7,373 nt of DNA from Chloroflexota bacterium. Lineage in GTDB: Bacteria > Chloroflexota > Anaerolineae > Aggregatilineales > Phototrophicaceae. The notes under the pieces were generated by a model. It saw only the letters and a program-made list of their open reading frames with translations. It was not told where the DNA came from and searched no databases. Position numbers and translations under genes: made by a program. This document shows, in pieces, positions 5,557 through 7,373 of this stretch. Every line of letters begins with the position of its first letter. The stretch's first letter is position 1. Where the stretch lies: positions 1 to 7,373 of the forward strand of contig JAEVZT010000607.1 in the NCBI GenBank assembly GCA_023392115.1. The letters run 5' to 3'.

Positions 5557-6522
5557 ATGATCGAAGTCGATAATCTGACCAAGTACTATGGCGAGGTCGC
5601 CGCCGTCAAGGGCATTTCCTTCACGGCGCGCCCCGGACAGGTCACGGGCTTCCTCGGTCCGAACGGGGCGGGCAAGACGACGACCATGCGTATCCTGACC
5701 GGCTTCATGCCGCCGACATCCGGTAAGGCGTTGGTCGCGGGCTACGACGTGTTCGACCAGAGCCTCGAAGCCCGAAAGCGCGTCGGCTACCTGCCGGAAA
5801 ACGTGCCGCTGTACCGCGACATGACGGCGCGCGGCTACCTGAAATACATCGGCGAGATTCGCGGCGTCAAGAACGTCGGGCGGCGCGCCGATGAAGTGCT
5901 TGAGCGGGTCGGTTTGAGCCACCGCGCCAACAGCCGGATTCGCACGCTGTCGAAGGGTATGAGGCAGCGTGTCGGCTTGGCGCAGGCGCTGCTGCACAAC
6001 CCGCCGGTGCTGATCCTCGACGAGCCGACGATCGGGCTTGACCCGTTACAGGTGCTTGAACTGCGCCAAGTCGTCGTCGAACTGGGGCGCGATCATACGG
6101 TGCTGTTCAGCACGCACATCCTGTCGGAAGCCGAGCAGATCTGCGACAGCCTCGTCATCATCAATCAGGGGCAGATCGTGGCGCAGGGGTCGCCGGCGCA
6201 GTTACGCACCGAACTTGAACGCGGCGGGCGCGTCCTCGTGCGCGTCGACGCCGCCCCAGAAACCGCGCTGCCGGTCATTCAGGCGCTGCCGAACGTCAGC
6301 AGCGCGGCGATCGACGTCGACGGCATCGTCGTCACGCCGAGTCAGGCAACGGTCGATCCGCGACCGGCGATCGCGCGGGCGCTGGTCGAGCGCGGTATGA
6401 ATCTGATGGAACTCCGCCCGCTCGCCATGCACCTTGAGGAAATCTTCATCGAACTCACCCGCAGTCAGGCGCAGACGGCGCAGCCTGAGGTGGAAGCTGA
6501 AAGCGAGGAAGTCGTATCATGA
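5557..6522 (+). CDS. ABC-2 type transporter ATP-binding subunit (GldA-like)
   Basis: A 321-aa ABC ATPase. Walker A is GPNGAGKTT (34-42), the signature motif LSKGMRQRV (131-139), Walker B VLILDEP with catalytic Glu (151-157), D-loop GLDP (160-163) and switch His in STH (187). At the Q-loop position it has GYLPENVPLY (77-86), as is common for the Gld/ABC-2 branch, which also resembles GldA of gliding bacteria. The C-terminal ~100 residues (about 220-321) are an accessory domain seen in this branch, ending in a Glu-rich tail. The protein would energise transport by the membrane protein encoded next; cargo unknown. ATG at 5557 has GGAG 8 nt upstream. Its TGA overlaps the next ATG (ATGA, 6519-6522), indicating translational coupling. 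No gliding-motility role can be concluded from the similarity alone. Confidence 0.93.
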   Translation: MIEVDNLTKYYGEVAAVKGISFTARPGQVTGFLGPNGAGKTTTMRILTGFMPPTSGKALVAGYDVFDQSLEARKRVGYLPENVPLYRDMTARGYLKYIGEIRGVKNVGRRADEVLERVGLSHRANSRIRTLSKGMRQRVGLAQALLHNPPVLILDEPTIGLDPLQVLELRQVVVELGRDHTVLFSTHILSEAEQICDSLVIINQGQIVAQGSPAQLRTELERGGRVLVRVDAAPETALPVIQALPNVSSAAIDVDGIVVTPSQATVDPRPAIARALVERGMNLMELRPLAMHLEEIFIELTRSQAQTAQPEVEAESEEVVS

Positions 6523-7316
6523 CCGATGTACCAAATGTGACGACCGAGCGCGGGGACGAGGTTGAGATCGGCGCGAGCGTGCCATTCTGGGCGGTCTTCA
6601 AGCGCGAGCTTGGGCTGTACTTCCGCTCGCCGGTCGCCTACGCGATCGCCTTCGCCGTGCTGTTCTTCCTCAGCTTCCTGTTCAACAGCTACATCGCGCA
6701 GGCGAACGGGCAGATTCCGGCGGATTTCCTGCGCGTGACGCCAACCTTCACCTTCCTGCTGTTCCTGATCGCGCCGCTGCTGACGATGCGCTTGCTGGCG
6801 GAAGAGTCGCGCGAGGGGACGCTCGAAGTGCTGATGACGCTGCCGATGAACGAGAGCCAGTTTATCATCGGCAAGTTTCTGGCGGCGTGGGCGTATTACA
6901 CCGTTTTGCTGCTGCTGACGCTGGTCTACCACGTCATCCTGACCTTCATTGGCACGCCCGATCACGGCGCGGCGTTCGGCGAATACCTCGGCGCGTGGCT
7001 CTACGGCGGCGCGGTGCTGGCGGTGACGATGATCTGGTCGGCGGTGACCGAAGATCAGATCGTGGCGGCGTTCCTCGGCGCGGCGACCGTCCTCGTCCTC
7101 TACCTCGCCGAGTTCGCGGCGGCATGGGTCACCACCCAGCCGAGCACGGCTTGGATCGCCGACTTCGTCCGCGAGCTGGGGCTTCAAGCCCATTACGACG
7201 CGACGATGGCACGCGGTATTATTCGCCTCGAAGACATTTTGTACTTCATTTTTCTGATCGTCGGCGCGCTGTTCATCACGACGCGCATCGTCGAGACGCG
7301 CCGCTGGAGGTCGTAA
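6519..7316 (+). CDS. ABC-2 type permease (GldF-like)
   Basis: A 265-aa membrane protein with a cytoplasmic N-terminus and about six hydrophobic segments (near 38-56, 75-91, 121-143, 157-175, 182-204, 238-256). FWAVFKRELGLYFRSPVAYAI (23-43) is the amphipathic entry helix typical of ABC-2 permeases. The conserved APLLTMRLLAEESREGTLEVLMTLPM (85-110) between segments 2 and 3 is the hallmark of the GldF/NosY-type branch. It pairs with the ATPase encoded just upstream, which overlaps it by 4 nt. Its stop (7314-7316) is one base before the next ATG. The substrate is unknown. Confidence 0.92.
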   Translation: MTDVPNVTTERGDEVEIGASVPFWAVFKRELGLYFRSPVAYAIAFAVLFFLSFLFNSYIAQANGQIPADFLRVTPTFTFLLFLIAPLLTMRLLAEESREGTLEVLMTLPMNESQFIIGKFLAAWAYYTVLLLLTLVYHVILTFIGTPDHGAAFGEYLGAWLYGGAVLAVTMIWSAVTEDQIVAAFLGAATVLVLYLAEFAAAWVTTQPSTAWIADFVRELGLQAHYDATMARGIIRLEDILYFIFLIVGALFITTRIVETRRWRS

Positions 7317-7317
7317 C

Positions 7318-7373
7318 ATGACGCAGCAAACGCCAAACCCGATCCAGACAAATGAAAATGAACCGTTTATCCC
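7318..7373 (+). CDS. Third gene of the ABC-2 operon, 5' fragment only
   Basis: An ATG at 7318 has a strong GGAGG (7306-7310) 7 nt upstream, and the frame stays open for 18 codons to the window edge (MTQQTPNPIQTNENEPFI). The gap after the permease stop is a single base, so it is almost certainly cotranslated. The visible residues are hydrophilic and give no family. By operon order in related bacteria, a GldG-like auxiliary protein (substrate-binding-like, membrane-anchored) would be expected, but this is inference only. Confidence 0.6.
   Translation, partial: MTQQTPNPIQTNENEPFI

Noticed and set aside
5787..5816. Glu in place of the usual Gln in the ATPase Q-loop as an inactivating change
   Set aside because: GYLPE is common in the GldA/ABC-2 branch of ABC ATPases, and all other catalytic motifs are intact.
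6465..7319. 284-codon minus-strand open frame antisense to the permease
   Set aside because: The plus-strand frame encodes a clear ABC-2 permease; the antisense product is charge-rich, low-complexity and unlike any known family.

Overview
The window looks like the end of a contig from a high-GC bacterium with dense, short-spaced operons. Gld-type ABC-2 export operons and heptameter-type ACTCAGT/ACTGAGT repeats suggest Chloroflexota (Anaerolineae-like). That placement is an inference from gene style and repeats; no rRNA or marker gene is present.

Layout, left to right. (1) Positions 1-780, minus strand: a GNAT-type acetyltransferase whose 3' end runs into a C-rich (G-rich on its own strand) low-complexity stretch that is probably a contig-end artefact. 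(2) Positions 781-1018: a divergent intergenic region with a good promoter for the GNAT gene. (3) Positions 1019-2799, plus strand: an apparent operon of a NimA/pyridoxamine-oxidase-like flavoprotein, azlC (overlapping it by 44 nt) and azlD. A 126-nt palindromic repeat sits between azlC and azlD. (4) Positions 2980-3834: an EamA/DMT transporter on the same strand. (5) Positions 3955-5256, minus strand: an AraC-type regulator followed by a RibD/DHFR-fold reductase. Related heptamer repeat blocks lie on both sides of this pair, in direct orientation. (6) Positions 5557-7373, plus strand: an ABC-2 export operon of ATPase, GldF-like permease (4-nt ATGA overlap) and the first 18 codons of a third gene.

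Functional reading: AzlC and AzlD together form a branched-chain amino acid exporter of the AzlCD type. The EamA protein is another small-molecule exporter. The AraC/DHFR-fold pair is probably a self-contained regulator plus reductase module. The ABC genes form an ATP-driven membrane complex of the Gld/ABC-2 type.

No clearly new biological system is visible. The most interesting material is non-coding: two families of structured repeats, one inserted inside the azlCD operon, the other bracketing the AraC/reductase cassette and lying within its promoter region.
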